Shown one piece after another: positions 8,443 to 15,922 of a stretch of DNA of 32,443 bases. The stretch spans positions 1 to 32,443 of the forward strand of contig CAYFIB010000032.1 in assembly GCA_964342855.1 (NCBI GenBank), written 5' to 3'. Made by a program: the position numbers and the translations under genes. The notes beneath the pieces are model-generated. The model did no database searches, had not been told where the DNA came from, and worked only from the letters and a program-made list of their open reading frames with translations. The DNA comes from JBCBJX01 sp964342855 (GTDB lineage: Bacteria > Pseudomonadota > Alphaproteobacteria > Caulobacterales > Parvularculaceae). Each line of letters starts with the position of its first letter. Positions within the stretch are counted from its first letter, which is position 1.

Positions 8443-8460
8443 CATAAAGAAACCTTTATG
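8443..8460. promoter_or_regulatory. Perfect CATAAAG-N4-CTTTATG palindrome, candidate operator before metK
   Basis: An 18-bp site with perfect 7-bp inverted arms ends 11 bp before the metK ATG. It is strikingly AT-rich inside very GC-rich DNA, which argues against chance. In this position a bound protein would block transcription or early elongation. Alphaproteobacteria are reported to control metK through an ArsR-family regulator (SamR) acting on palindromes, and this could be such a site, though I cannot compare motifs here. As RNA it would form a short hairpin next to the ribosome-binding region, so translational control is an alternative. I saw no match to SAM-II or other SAM riboswitch cores. 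Confidence 0.55.
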
Positions 8461-8471
8461 TAAGGCCCGTC

Positions 8472-9635
8472 ATGAACCGCAGCGATTATCTTTTCACCTC
8501 CGAGAGTGTCTCGGAAGGTCACCCGGACAAGGTCTCGGACCGAATCTCTGACGCCATCGTCGATCTGATGCTCGGCAAGGAGCCGGAGGCGCGCGTCGCC
8601 GTCGAGACCATGACGACCACCAATAAGGTCGTCCTGTCCGGCGAAGTCCGCGGCCCGGCCTCCCATGACGAAATGGTCGCGACGGCCCGCCGCGCGATCA
8701 AGGCCATCGGTTATGAGCAAAAAGGTTTCCACTGGGACACCGCGTCGATCGACTGCTACGTCCACGAACAGTCGGCCGATATCGCGGTCGGCGTCGATGC
8801 GGCTGGTGAAAAAGACGAAGGCGCGGGCGATCAGGGCATCATGTTCGGCTACGCGGCGGACGAAACGGACGCGCTCATGCCGGCGCCGATTCACTTCGCG
8901 CACCGTATTCTGCAGGCCCTCGCCGAAGCCCGCCACGGCGGCGAGAAGCGCCTTGGCCCGGACGCGAAAAGCCAGCTGACCATCGCCTACGAAAACGGCG
9001 TTCCGAAGCGCGTCGATACGATCGTCGTTTCGACGCAGCACCTCGTGGACATGAGCTCCAGCGCCGTTCGCGAAATGATCGAGCCCTATGTCCTGAAGGC
9101 GCTGCCCGATGGGTGGGTGGACGAAAAAACCGTCTGGCACGTGAACCCGACCGGCCGCTTCATCATCGGCGGCCCCGACGGCGACGCCGGCCTCACCGGC
9201 CGTAAGATCATCGTCGACACCTATGGCGGCGCGGCCCCTCATGGCGGCGGGGCCTTTTCCGGCAAGGACCCGACCAAGGTCGATCGCTCCGCGGCGTACG
9301 CTTCGCGTTATCTCGCCAAGAACGTCGTCGCCGCGGGTCTCGCCAAGCGCTGCCTCATTCAGCTCTCCTACGCCATCGGCGTCGCCGAACCGCTGTCGAT
9401 CTATGTCGACACCTACGGCACGGGCGAAGTTGCGCCGGAGAAGCTGGAGAAAGCCCTCGGCGAGGTCATGCGCCTCTCGCCGCGCGGCATTCGCGAGCAT
9501 CTCGGCCTTAACAAGCCAATCTATGAGCGCACCGCCGCGTACGGACACTTCGGCCGCGAGCCGGACGCCGACGGCGGCTTCTCGTGGGAGAAGACGGATC
9601 TTGTCGATCAACTGAAGTCCGCGCTCGGAGCCTGA
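8472..9635 (+). CDS. metK: Methionine adenosyltransferase (S-adenosylmethionine synthetase)
   Basis: This 387-residue cytoplasmic enzyme makes S-adenosylmethionine from ATP and methionine. Signatures are EGHPDKVSDRISDAI near the N-terminus (His17, Asp19 region), the methionine-loop motif GAGDQGIMFGYA (117-128) and the P-loop motif GGGAFSGKDPTKVDRS (258-273). Length and domain order are canonical. The ATG at 8472 is chosen; AAGG lies just before it. The stop overlaps the trmB start by one base (TGATG), so the methyl-donor enzyme and a SAM-dependent tRNA methyltransferase are cotranscribed. MiaB upstream also uses SAM. Confidence 0.98.
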   Translation: MNRSDYLFTSESVSEGHPDKVSDRISDAIVDLMLGKEPEARVAVETMTTTNKVVLSGEVRGPASHDEMVATARRAIKAIGYEQKGFHWDTASIDCYVHEQSADIAVGVDAAGEKDEGAGDQGIMFGYAADETDALMPAPIHFAHRILQALAEARHGGEKRLGPDAKSQLTIAYENGVPKRVDTIVVSTQHLVDMSSSAVREMIEPYVLKALPDGWVDEKTVWHVNPTGRFIIGGPDGDAGLTGRKIIVDTYGGAAPHGGGAFSGKDPTKVDRSAAYASRYLAKNVVAAGLAKRCLIQLSYAIGVAEPLSIYVDTYGTGEVAPEKLEKALGEVMRLSPRGIREHLGLNKPIYERTAAYGHFGREPDADGGFSWEKTDLVDQLKSALGA

Positions 9636-10351
9636 TGTCGCCGGAAGGCTCCAGCGACGACGCGACGCCCGAAAGCCGCTATGATCCGCGGCTTTACGGG
9701 CGCCAGCGCAATAAGAACGTCAAACCACGCCAGATCGCGCTGATCGACACGCTGTTGCCGTCGGTGCGGCTGCCTGAGCCCGAACAGGGGCCGATTGAGC
9801 CGGCGGCCCTGATGCCGGGCGCCCGCGAGGTCTGGCTGGAAATCGGGTTCGGCGGCGGCGAGCATCTTGCTCATGTCGCGGCGGCGAACCCGGACGTGCT
9901 GATGTTGGGCGCGGAGCCGTTCATGAACGGCGTCGGCCGTCTTCTCGCCGAGATCGACGACCGGAAGCTCCAGAACATCCGTGTGCGGTACGGCGACGCG
10001 CGGCCGCTGATCGAGGCGCTGCCGACGGGTGTTTTCAGCCGCCTCTACGTTCTGCACCCGGACCCCTGGCCGAAAAAACGCCATTGGAAACGTCGACTCA
10101 TCGCGCCTTGGTTCCTCGACGAGGCCGCGCGGCTGTTGAAGCCTGGCGGCGAATTACGCGTCGCGTCAGACTGGCCGGGTTATGTGGAGTGGACGCTGAT
10201 GCATGTCCTGTCGCGCCGCGACTTCCGGTGGACCGCGCAAGGCGCTTCCGACTGGCGCGAGCGCCCGGCGGACCAGCCCATGACGCGATATGGCGAAAAA
10301 GCGATCCGCGAGGGGCGGACGGCGGCGTATCTTCGGTTCGAGCGGGCCTGA
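9635..10351 (+). CDS. trmB: tRNA (guanine-N7-)-methyltransferase TrmB
   Basis: This 238-residue class I SAM-dependent methyltransferase forms m7G46 in tRNA. The SAM-binding motif is LEIGFGGGEHL (about 68-78). The TrmB-specific HPDPWPKKRHWKRRL motif starts at residue 141, and TRYGEKAIREGR lies near the C-terminus. The ATG at 9635 shares a base with the metK stop. An earlier in-frame ATG at 9584 lies inside metK and is rejected. This is the last gene of the conserved run before the accessory insertion. Confidence 0.96.
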   Translation: MSPEGSSDDATPESRYDPRLYGRQRNKNVKPRQIALIDTLLPSVRLPEPEQGPIEPAALMPGAREVWLEIGFGGGEHLAHVAAANPDVLMLGAEPFMNGVGRLLAEIDDRKLQNIRVRYGDARPLIEALPTGVFSRLYVLHPDPWPKKRHWKRRLIAPWFLDEAARLLKPGGELRVASDWPGYVEWTLMHVLSRRDFRWTAQGASDWRERPADQPMTRYGEKAIREGRTAAYLRFERA

Positions 10352-10442
10352 TGCGCGATCACGTTCGCGCGCTCGCGCCTCGCGCTGACGTCGGCGCGTG
10401 TTAAATCGAGATGTCGGGGAACCAACAGAGAGGCGATCTCAT

Positions 10443-11723
10443 ATGATCCGCAGCGGTTTGCGATGGGCGGCGCTCATCGTTCTTGCGCTTGGTGCAAGTT
10501 CTTGCGTGCGCTTGACGATGGCGTGGGCGCCATTGAAGCCGAAAGGCGATGCGGCGCGCCCGGAGGTTCTCGGGGCGCTCGAGAGCGATGCGGCCATTTC
10601 AAGCATCGCGGAGTGGGAGACGCGGCGCGTCCCGTTGATCGCCGACGCGCTCGAAAAGAACGTGTACGGCGTCGCGCCAGAATTCGTGTCCGTCGAGAAG
10701 GTCGCGACGACGCCGATTGACGCCAGCGTCTATGGCGAGGGCGTTTCGGCTGAGGAATGGTCGGTTCGGGCGGTGGTGCGCACCGCAAGCGGGGAGTTGG
10801 AAGAGGCGACGTTCTTCGCCGATCTCGTTCTGCCGCCGGGGCCCGGCCCGCACCCGGTCATCCTCAAGCAGAGTTTTTCACCCCGTCACGGCGCGCTGAA
10901 AGATATCGACGTGACGGCGCCGGATGGCGGGCCGCGGCCAGAAAACGCTGGCGATGCGCCGGGCATTCTGTTGTACGTCTTCGGACGCTACGTGATGTCG
11001 CCGCCCGTCAAGACGATCGTTGATCGCGGCTATGCTCTCATTGTTCTTTATCCATCAGAATTCGTGCCAGACCGGACGGAGGCGGGGCTCGCCGCTCTGT
11101 CGCGTCTTTCTGGCCGTGCGGATGATGATCCCGATCGCTGGGGCGCCATCGGCGCATGGGCGTGGGGGTTTTCGCGCGTCGTGGATCTGATCGACGAAGA
11201 CCCGCGGTTTAATACTCAAGCGACCATCGCCTACGGCCACTCCCGCTACGGAAAATCAGCGCTTGTCGCCGGGGCGTACGACCCCAGAATTGACGCCGTC
11301 ATCGCGCACCAGTCCGGCACGGGCGGCGCGTCGCTGAACCGCAAGAAGCCGGGCGAGTCGATCAAGTCGATCACCAAGACCTACCCGCACTGGTTTTCTC
11401 CGGCTTACGCTGCGTACGCGGATCATACATCGGAGATGCCGGTGGATCAGCATCAGCTCATCGCCATGCTGGCGCCTCGGCCGCTGATGCTCGGAAACGC
11501 CCGTCGTGATGTCTGGTCGGACCCAAACGGCGCGTTCCGGGCGGCGCAGGGCGCGAACCCGATCTATGCGCTCTATGGTTCGGACGGTATGACCGCGGAG
11601 CGGCTCGATGAATATCGCCCGTCAGATGAGATCGCCTTCTGGATCCGTCCGGGCACGCATGGCGTAACCGAGGAAGACTGGCCCGCGTTCCTCGACTTTC
11701 TGGATGCGCATTTCAAAAATTAA
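10443..11723 (+). CDS. CE15-like glucuronoyl methylesterase, probable exported or lipid-anchored
   Basis: This 426-residue alpha/beta hydrolase resembles carbohydrate esterase family 15, which cleaves ester bonds between glucuronic acid of xylan and lignin alcohols. Visible motifs are the nucleophile Ser267 in GHSRYGKS, the LIAMLAPRPLML strand, and His406 in GTHGVTEEDW. The usual family acid site (Glu in an E-S-G-x-G-G motif) is Gln290 in HQSGTGG. Asp356 in RDVWSDP may therefore serve as the acid, a variation known in bacterial CE15. The N-terminus is a signal peptide ending ALGASSC. Cys at that point suggests a lipoprotein, although -3 is Ala rather than Leu. The ATG at 10443 follows GAGAGG; an earlier ATG at 10398 would hide the signal. 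It is an accessory gene between trmB and rimP, with its stop overlapping a convergent gene's stop. Confidence 0.82.
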   Translation: MIRSGLRWAALIVLALGASSCVRLTMAWAPLKPKGDAARPEVLGALESDAAISSIAEWETRRVPLIADALEKNVYGVAPEFVSVEKVATTPIDASVYGEGVSAEEWSVRAVVRTASGELEEATFFADLVLPPGPGPHPVILKQSFSPRHGALKDIDVTAPDGGPRPENAGDAPGILLYVFGRYVMSPPVKTIVDRGYALIVLYPSEFVPDRTEAGLAALSRLSGRADDDPDRWGAIGAWAWGFSRVVDLIDEDPRFNTQATIAYGHSRYGKSALVAGAYDPRIDAVIAHQSGTGGASLNRKKPGESIKSITKTYPHWFSPAYAAYADHTSEMPVDQHQLIAMLAPRPLMLGNARRDVWSDPNGAFRAAQGANPIYALYGSDGMTAERLDEYRPSDEIAFWIRPGTHGVTEEDWPAFLDFLDAHFKN

Positions 11724-12913
11724 GCGTCGGCGCTCTCGCCGGCGATCGCGTCGATCCGGCTCGACATCTCAGGCATGTCGACCGCCAGATCGCGCGCCTC
11801 CGACAGGCGTCGCTCCGCGGTCTCTTTGCGCCCTTTCAGGCGAGCGATCTCGGCTTCGCGAAGTTTGAGCTCGATGTTCGTCCGGCGGAGTTCTTTTTGT
11901 TTCTGGGCGAATAACCGCGCGCCGACATCGGCGAGCCCGTCGAGATCGCGGTCGGCGTCGACTTCGTCCGGATAGCGGCTGAAGTCCGCAGAAAAGAGCG
12001 TTTCGCGCTCGGGAAACCACCGGGCGCGCACGCGCTCATTGCTTTCGCCGAAGCGCGCCTGAAACTCTTCCGCCTCCGCACGTGAAACCATCTGTCCCCG
12101 GCCAGAGAAGAACGCCTCCAGCAGCGTGACGGCGTTACCGCGCACGAGGCGCGCCTCGTCGCCGTTCGGCGCCAAGCGATTGAGAGCGGCGAGAAAACGT
12201 TGAGCCGGCGCGTTGATAGACGAATTCTGGCGGGGCGGCGTGATGAGACCGTCCGCGGCGTCGAGCCCGGCGAACGCGGAGAAATCCCTCACCGCGTCGC
12301 CGCCGATGAGCCCGTCGTCATAAAGCCGGACATGGATGCGATCTTCGCCGAACGCCTCGGCGTATTCGCTCAGCATACGGTCGTAATCATAGTAATAGGG
12401 AAGGCGCCTCGTGGGTTTCGGCAGCGGCGCAATGTCGACGCGTTGAAACCGCAGCGCCGTCGAGTACAGGCTGAGCGCCAATTCTGTCTGACGTCGAATG
12501 TAGCAGACGACGTCGACCTGTTCGGCGCGCCGCTCCAGAAGTCCCGCGAGCCGCGCCTTCTCTGCGCGAGACTGAACCCGCGAATGCAGGTGCTCGTTCG
12601 ACACGATGACAAGCCTCGGCGCCGCCTCGGCGATTTCATCGGCGAAGGCGGCCTCGATGCGTGTGCGGAAGGCGGCGAGATCGTCCGTGTCCGGGCCGAT
12701 GTCGAAATAGCGGCGGGTGTCGTCGCGCCGGTCGTCGGCCTGCGCGAAGGCGGACAGGCCGACATGGGTCTCCGCGCCAAGGCATTCGGGGTAGAGAACG
12801 CCAAGCTCTTTCAGCCGTGCGCGGTTTGCGGCGAGAAACGCCTGAATGCTGGTGGTGCCGGTCTTCTCCGCTCCGATATGAGCGATCAGGCGAGGGGCTT
12901 TTGCATGGGGCAT
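11720..12913 (-). CDS. Sulfotransferase-like protein with C-terminal coiled coil
   Basis: This 397-residue protein carries P-loop sulfotransferase signatures. The N-terminal HIGAEKTGTTSIQAFL (12-27) matches the 5'-phosphosulfate loop, and CYIRRQTELALSLY (137-150) matches the 3'-phosphate loop that binds PAPS. SNEHLHSR (105-112) may hold a catalytic residue. Residues from about 340 onward form a charged, helix-prone tail rich in Glu, Arg and Lys, probably a coiled coil. No signal peptide is seen, so it is cytoplasmic. The acceptor is unknown; a cell-surface polysaccharide is plausible. The start at 12913 is chosen because homology begins right after it; an upstream in-frame ATG at 13120 would run across the rimP promoter and leader. 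It is convergent with the CE15 gene, and their stop codons overlap in TTAA at 11720-11723. Confidence 0.75.
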   Translation of the reverse strand: MPHAKAPRLIAHIGAEKTGTTSIQAFLAANRARLKELGVLYPECLGAETHVGLSAFAQADDRRDDTRRYFDIGPDTDDLAAFRTRIEAAFADEIAEAAPRLVIVSNEHLHSRVQSRAEKARLAGLLERRAEQVDVVCYIRRQTELALSLYSTALRFQRVDIAPLPKPTRRLPYYYDYDRMLSEYAEAFGEDRIHVRLYDDGLIGGDAVRDFSAFAGLDAADGLITPPRQNSSINAPAQRFLAALNRLAPNGDEARLVRGNAVTLLEAFFSGRGQMVSRAEAEEFQARFGESNERVRARWFPERETLFSADFSRYPDEVDADRDLDGLADVGARLFAQKQKELRRTNIELKLREAEIARLKGRKETAERRLSEARDLAVDMPEMSSRIDAIAGESADA

Positions 12914-12967
12914 GGCGGGTTCGAAATCGCTGCGCCCGCAGAAAACGCGCAGGCCGTTGAAGGGGTG

Positions 12968-12996
12968 ATGACATTTCGCTGAAAAGTCACTATGTA
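12968..12996 (+). promoter_or_regulatory. Predicted promoter of the rimP-nusA-infB operon
   Basis: ATGACA (12968-12973) and TATGTA (12991-12996) are separated by exactly 17 bp. They match the sigma-70-type consensus at 5/6 and 4/6 positions. Transcription would begin near 13003, leaving about 97 nt of leader before the rimP start. It lies between two divergent genes, where a promoter is required, and is the best promoter match found in the window. Confidence 0.6.
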
Positions 12997-13021
12997 CTCC
13001 GCAGTTTCGGATCTTACCCGA

Positions 13022-13052
13022 GCGGCGCGCCCCCCGGCGCAGCCGCTTTTTT
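13022..13052 (+). terminator. Intrinsic terminator in the rimP leader (candidate attenuator)
   Basis: GCGGC-GCGCC pairs with GGCGC-A-GCCGC (one bulged A) around a CCCC loop and is followed directly by six T residues (13047-13052). This is a textbook intrinsic terminator pointing along the plus strand. It lies downstream of the predicted promoter and upstream of the rimP start. No plus-strand gene ends nearby; the previous one stops 1.3 kb earlier. It therefore most likely terminates the operon's own leader transcript. The 3' arm GCCGC can alternatively pair with GCGGC at 13061-13065, which would dissolve the terminator. Confidence 0.65.
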
Positions 13053-13099
13053 GTTGCCTCGCGGCGGGCCTCGCCGTCGTGAAACATGATGGAGCGGAC

Positions 13100-13675
13100 G
13101 TGCGCCTGGGCGACCCGCATCTGACAGAGCTGATTGAACCTGTGGCCGCGGAATGCGGCTTTGAGCTTGTGCGCGTGCGCATGACGGGCTCGGGAACGAA
13201 AACGCTGCAGATCATGGCCGAGCGGCCTGACGGAACCATGAGCGCCAGCGATTGCGCGAAGCTGTCGCGCGCCCTTTCGCCCATTCTTGATGAGGTCGAT
13301 CCGATCGACGGCAATTACGTGCTGGAGGTCTCTTCGCCCGGGGTCGACCGACCGCTCACGCGCCTGAAGGACTTCGAGCGCTGGGAAGGTTTCGAGGCGA
13401 AGATCGAACTCGATCGCATGGTCGAAGGCCAGAAGCGCTTTCGCGGCGTCATCGTCGGCGTCGAAGACGGGGCTATCGCCGTTGATCTCGAGGGCGAAGA
13501 GGAAACCGCGCTCTTTCCGCCAGACTGGATTTCAAGCGCCAAGCTATTGCTCACCGATGAGCTGATGGAGGCCGCGCGCCTCGCCCAACCGAACCCGCAG
13601 ATGGAGCTGGACCCGGACGACCTCGAAGAAGACGAGCCGGACAGCGAGAAACAAGAAAACGGAGACGAACAATGA
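13100..13675 (+). CDS. rimP: Ribosome maturation factor RimP
   Basis: This 191-residue protein is needed for 30S subunit maturation. The fold is recognisable from LIEPVAAECGFELVRV, then GTMSASDCAKLSRAL, then YVLEVSSPGVDRPLT, followed by a C-terminal SH3-like region and an acidic tail. A GTG start at 13100 is preferred because GGAG at 13091-13094 is well spaced and homologues begin with this sequence. GTG at 13079 and ATG at 12992 are in frame, but the latter overlaps the predicted -10 element and the terminator. It is the first gene of the rimP-nusA-ylxR-infB-rbfA operon, overlapping nusA by ATGA. Confidence 0.93.
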   Translation: MRLGDPHLTELIEPVAAECGFELVRVRMTGSGTKTLQIMAERPDGTMSASDCAKLSRALSPILDEVDPIDGNYVLEVSSPGVDRPLTRLKDFERWEGFEAKIELDRMVEGQKRFRGVIVGVEDGAIAVDLEGEEETALFPPDWISSAKLLLTDELMEAARLAQPNPQMELDPDDLEEDEPDSEKQENGDEQ

Positions 13676-15291
13676 GCGCCGTCAGCGCCAACAGGCTGGA
13701 ACTCCTGCAGATCGCCGAAGCGGTCGCCCGTGAAAAATCCATCGAAAAGCATCTCGTCATCGAGGCGATGGAAGAGGCGCTCTCTCGCGCGGCGCGCGCC
13801 CGTTACGGCGCGGAGACCAACGTTCAGGCCGAGATCAATCCGGATACGGGCGAACTTCGCCTCTGGAGGCTGATGGAGGTCGTCGAGGAAGTCGAAAACG
13901 ACTCCGCCGAAATCACTCTTGAGACGGCGCGCGCGCGCAACCCGGAAGCGGAGATCGGCGACTATCTCTCCGATCCGTTGCCGCCGATCGAATTCGGCCG
14001 TCAGCAGGCCATGGGCGCGAAGCAGGTCATCACCCAGAAGGTGCGTGAGGCGGAGCGTGATCGTCAGTTCGAAGAATATAAAGACCGCGTCGGCGAAATC
14101 ATGTCCGGCATCGTCAAGCGGATTGAATATGGCCACGTGATCGTCGATCTCGGCCGGACCGAGGCGATCATCCGCCGCGACCAGCAGCTCATGCGCGAGG
14201 CTTACCGCCAGGGCGACCGCGTGCGCGCGTATCTCGCCGAAGTGCGCCGCGAGCCGCGGGGCCCCCAGATTTTCCTTTCCCGCTCGCACCCGCAGTTCAT
14301 GGCGAAGCTGTTCGAGCAGGAAGTGCCGGAAGTTTATGACGGCGTCATCGAGATCAAGGCCGTGGCGCGTGACCCCGGCTCGCGCGCCAAGATCGGCGTC
14401 ATGAGCCACGACAACTCCATCGACCCGGTCGGCGCCTGCGTCGGCATGCGCGGCTCGCGCGTGCAGGCGGTGGTGAACGAGCTAGGTGGGGAGAAAATCG
14501 ACATCGTTCCGTGGTCGCCGGATGTCGCGACCTTCGTCGTCAACGCGCTCGCGCCGGCGGAAGTCGCGAAGGTCGTGCTCGATGAAGAATCGGAACGCAT
14601 CGAGGTCGTGGTGCCGGACGAGCAGCTCTCGCTCGCCATCGGTCGTCGCGGTCAGAACGTCCGCCTCGCCTCCATGGTGACGGGCTATGACATCGACATC
14701 ATGACCGAGGAAGAAGAGAGCGCGAAGCGTCAGGAAGAATTCCGCCAGCGCACGGAGCTCTTCATGACCGCGCTTGATGTCGACGACATCATCGCGGGCC
14801 TTCTCGTTTCGGAGGGCTTCGCCGCCATCGAAGACGTCGCTTTCGTCGAGATGGAGGAGATCGCCGAAATCGAAGGCTTCGACGAAGACACCGCCTCCGA
14901 ACTTCAGGCGCGTGCGAACGAGTATCTTGAGAAACTCGCCGCCGAGCAGGATGCCCGCCGCAAGGAGCTGGGCGTGACGGACGATCTCGTCGAGCTGGAG
15001 GGCATCACCCTGCCGATGGCCGTCACCCTTGGCGAGAACGAGGTGAAGACGCTGGAAGACTTCGCCGGCTGCGCCACGGACGACCTCATCGGCTGGACCG
15101 AGCGCGTCGATGGGGAGCGCAAGCACTACGAAGGCTATCTGGAAAGCTTCAAACTGAAGCCGGAAGTCGCTGAAGACCTCGTCATGCGCGCCCGCGTCGC
15201 CGCCGGTTGGCTGACGCAGGACGAGTATGACGCCATGCTCGCCGGCGACGACGAGGAGGCCGAAGCGGAGGCCGACGCTGAGCTCGCCTGA
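13672..15291 (+). CDS. nusA: Transcription termination/antitermination factor NusA
   Basis: This 539-residue RNA-polymerase-binding factor controls pausing, intrinsic termination and antitermination. The N-terminal polymerase-binding domain (about 1-130) is followed by an S1 domain (about 135-200). Two KH domains follow, with GxxG-type loops at 258-261 (GMRG) and 324-327 (GRRG). Two acidic helix-hairpin-helix repeats extend from about 355 to 500, then an acidic tail rich in Glu, Asp and Ala. GGAG lies at 13661-13664, before the ATG that overlaps the rimP stop. Because NusA stimulates intrinsic terminators, the terminator in this operon's leader could give feedback control. Confidence 0.98.
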   Translation: MSAVSANRLELLQIAEAVAREKSIEKHLVIEAMEEALSRAARARYGAETNVQAEINPDTGELRLWRLMEVVEEVENDSAEITLETARARNPEAEIGDYLSDPLPPIEFGRQQAMGAKQVITQKVREAERDRQFEEYKDRVGEIMSGIVKRIEYGHVIVDLGRTEAIIRRDQQLMREAYRQGDRVRAYLAEVRREPRGPQIFLSRSHPQFMAKLFEQEVPEVYDGVIEIKAVARDPGSRAKIGVMSHDNSIDPVGACVGMRGSRVQAVVNELGGEKIDIVPWSPDVATFVVNALAPAEVAKVVLDEESERIEVVVPDEQLSLAIGRRGQNVRLASMVTGYDIDIMTEEEESAKRQEEFRQRTELFMTALDVDDIIAGLLVSEGFAAIEDVAFVEMEEIAEIEGFDEDTASELQARANEYLEKLAAEQDARRKELGVTDDLVELEGITLPMAVTLGENEVKTLEDFAGCATDDLIGWTERVDGERKHYEGYLESFKLKPEVAEDLVMRARVAAGWLTQDEYDAMLAGDDEEAEAEADAELA

Positions 15292-15922
15292 CGCTTCTGA
15301 GGAAAAAGGCCCGGAGCGGACCTGCATCGCCACCGGCGAGAAAGGTCCGCCCGAGGCGATGATCCGCTTCGTGCGCGGCCCGGACGGAAACGCCGTGCCG
15401 GATCTGGCGGCGAAGTTGCCGGGCCGGGGCGCGTGGGTGTCCGCGCGTCGCGACGCGATTGAGAGAGCGGTTTCAAGAAAGGCGTTTTCGCGCGCTTTCA
15501 AATCGGAGACCGCGGTTCAGGACGGGCTGGCGGCCGCGATCGAGGCGGGATTGGCGGAAAAAGTCCTTTCCGCGTTCGGGCTCGCCCGGCGCGCGGGAGA
15601 GGCGCAGGCGGGCTTCGATCAGGCCCGCGCAGCGCTGAAATCCGGCGGCGTCGCCTTATTGGCGGAGGGCGCCGACGGCGCGGCGGACGGACGCGACAAG
15701 CTTTTCGGGCTTGTCAAAACGGCCAGAGACCCGATTTTGATCGTCGGGTACTTCGATTCCGACGCCTTGGGCTTGGCCTTGGGCCGGGGTCGTGTGGTAC
15801 ACCTGACGCTCCAGCATGGCGCGGCGGCGAAAAGAGCCGCTCGTGAAGCGCGCCGGCTGGCGGGTTTTCGGGCCTTGGTTCCGGAGAGTTGGCGACCCTC
15901 GCTGGAGGGCGATCTCTCCTGA
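15227..15922 (+). CDS. YlxR (DUF448) family RNA-binding protein with L7Ae-like C-terminal domain
   Basis: This protein of up to 231 residues lies between nusA and infB, the conserved place for YlxR. The DUF448 signature is ERTCIATGEKGPPEAMIRFV, followed by PGRGAWVSARRDAIERA. A second domain from about residue 100 (LGLARRAGEAQAGFDQARAALKSG and onward) looks like a ribosomal L7Ae-type fold, as in many alphaproteobacterial forms. YlxR proteins bind nucleic acid and have been linked to RNase P. The start is uncertain: ATG at 15227 overlaps nusA by 65 bp, and its first 17 residues look like frame shadow. CTG at 15278 has GGAGG at 15267-15271 in good position and may be the true start. Confidence 0.85.
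   Translation: MTPCSPATTRRPKRRPTLSSPDASEEKGPERTCIATGEKGPPEAMIRFVRGPDGNAVPDLAAKLPGRGAWVSARRDAIERAVSRKAFSRAFKSETAVQDGLAAAIEAGLAEKVLSAFGLARRAGEAQAGFDQARAALKSGGVALLAEGADGAADGRDKLFGLVKTARDPILIVGYFDSDALGLALGRGRVVHLTLQHGAAAKRAAREARRLAGFRALVPESWRPSLEGDLS

Noticed and set aside
8389..8471. SAM riboswitch upstream of metK
   Set aside because: The leader is short, and I could not match the pseudoknot cores of SAM-II, SAM-V or SAM/SAH types. The palindrome looks more like a protein-binding site.
8199..9611. A 470-codon antisense frame over metK
   Set aside because: Same codon-bias effect: the frame is in register with metK and has Arg/Asp/Ala-rich content with no domain. MetK on the plus strand is unambiguous.
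10352..12967. Genomic island with mobile-element borders
   Set aside because: No transposase, integrase, tRNA target or flanking direct repeats could be seen, so only an accessory insertion of unknown mechanism is claimed.
13053..13081. RimP starting at ATG 12992 or GTG 13079
   Set aside because: The ATG overlaps the predicted -10 element and the frame would then cross the terminator. GTG 13079 lacks a ribosome site, while GTG 13100 has GGAG and matches the family N-terminus.
12914..13120. N-terminal extension of the sulfotransferase to 13120
   Set aside because: The added 69 residues are basic and unlike the family. They would cross the rimP promoter and leader on the other strand, and the PAPS motif begins right after the 12913 start.
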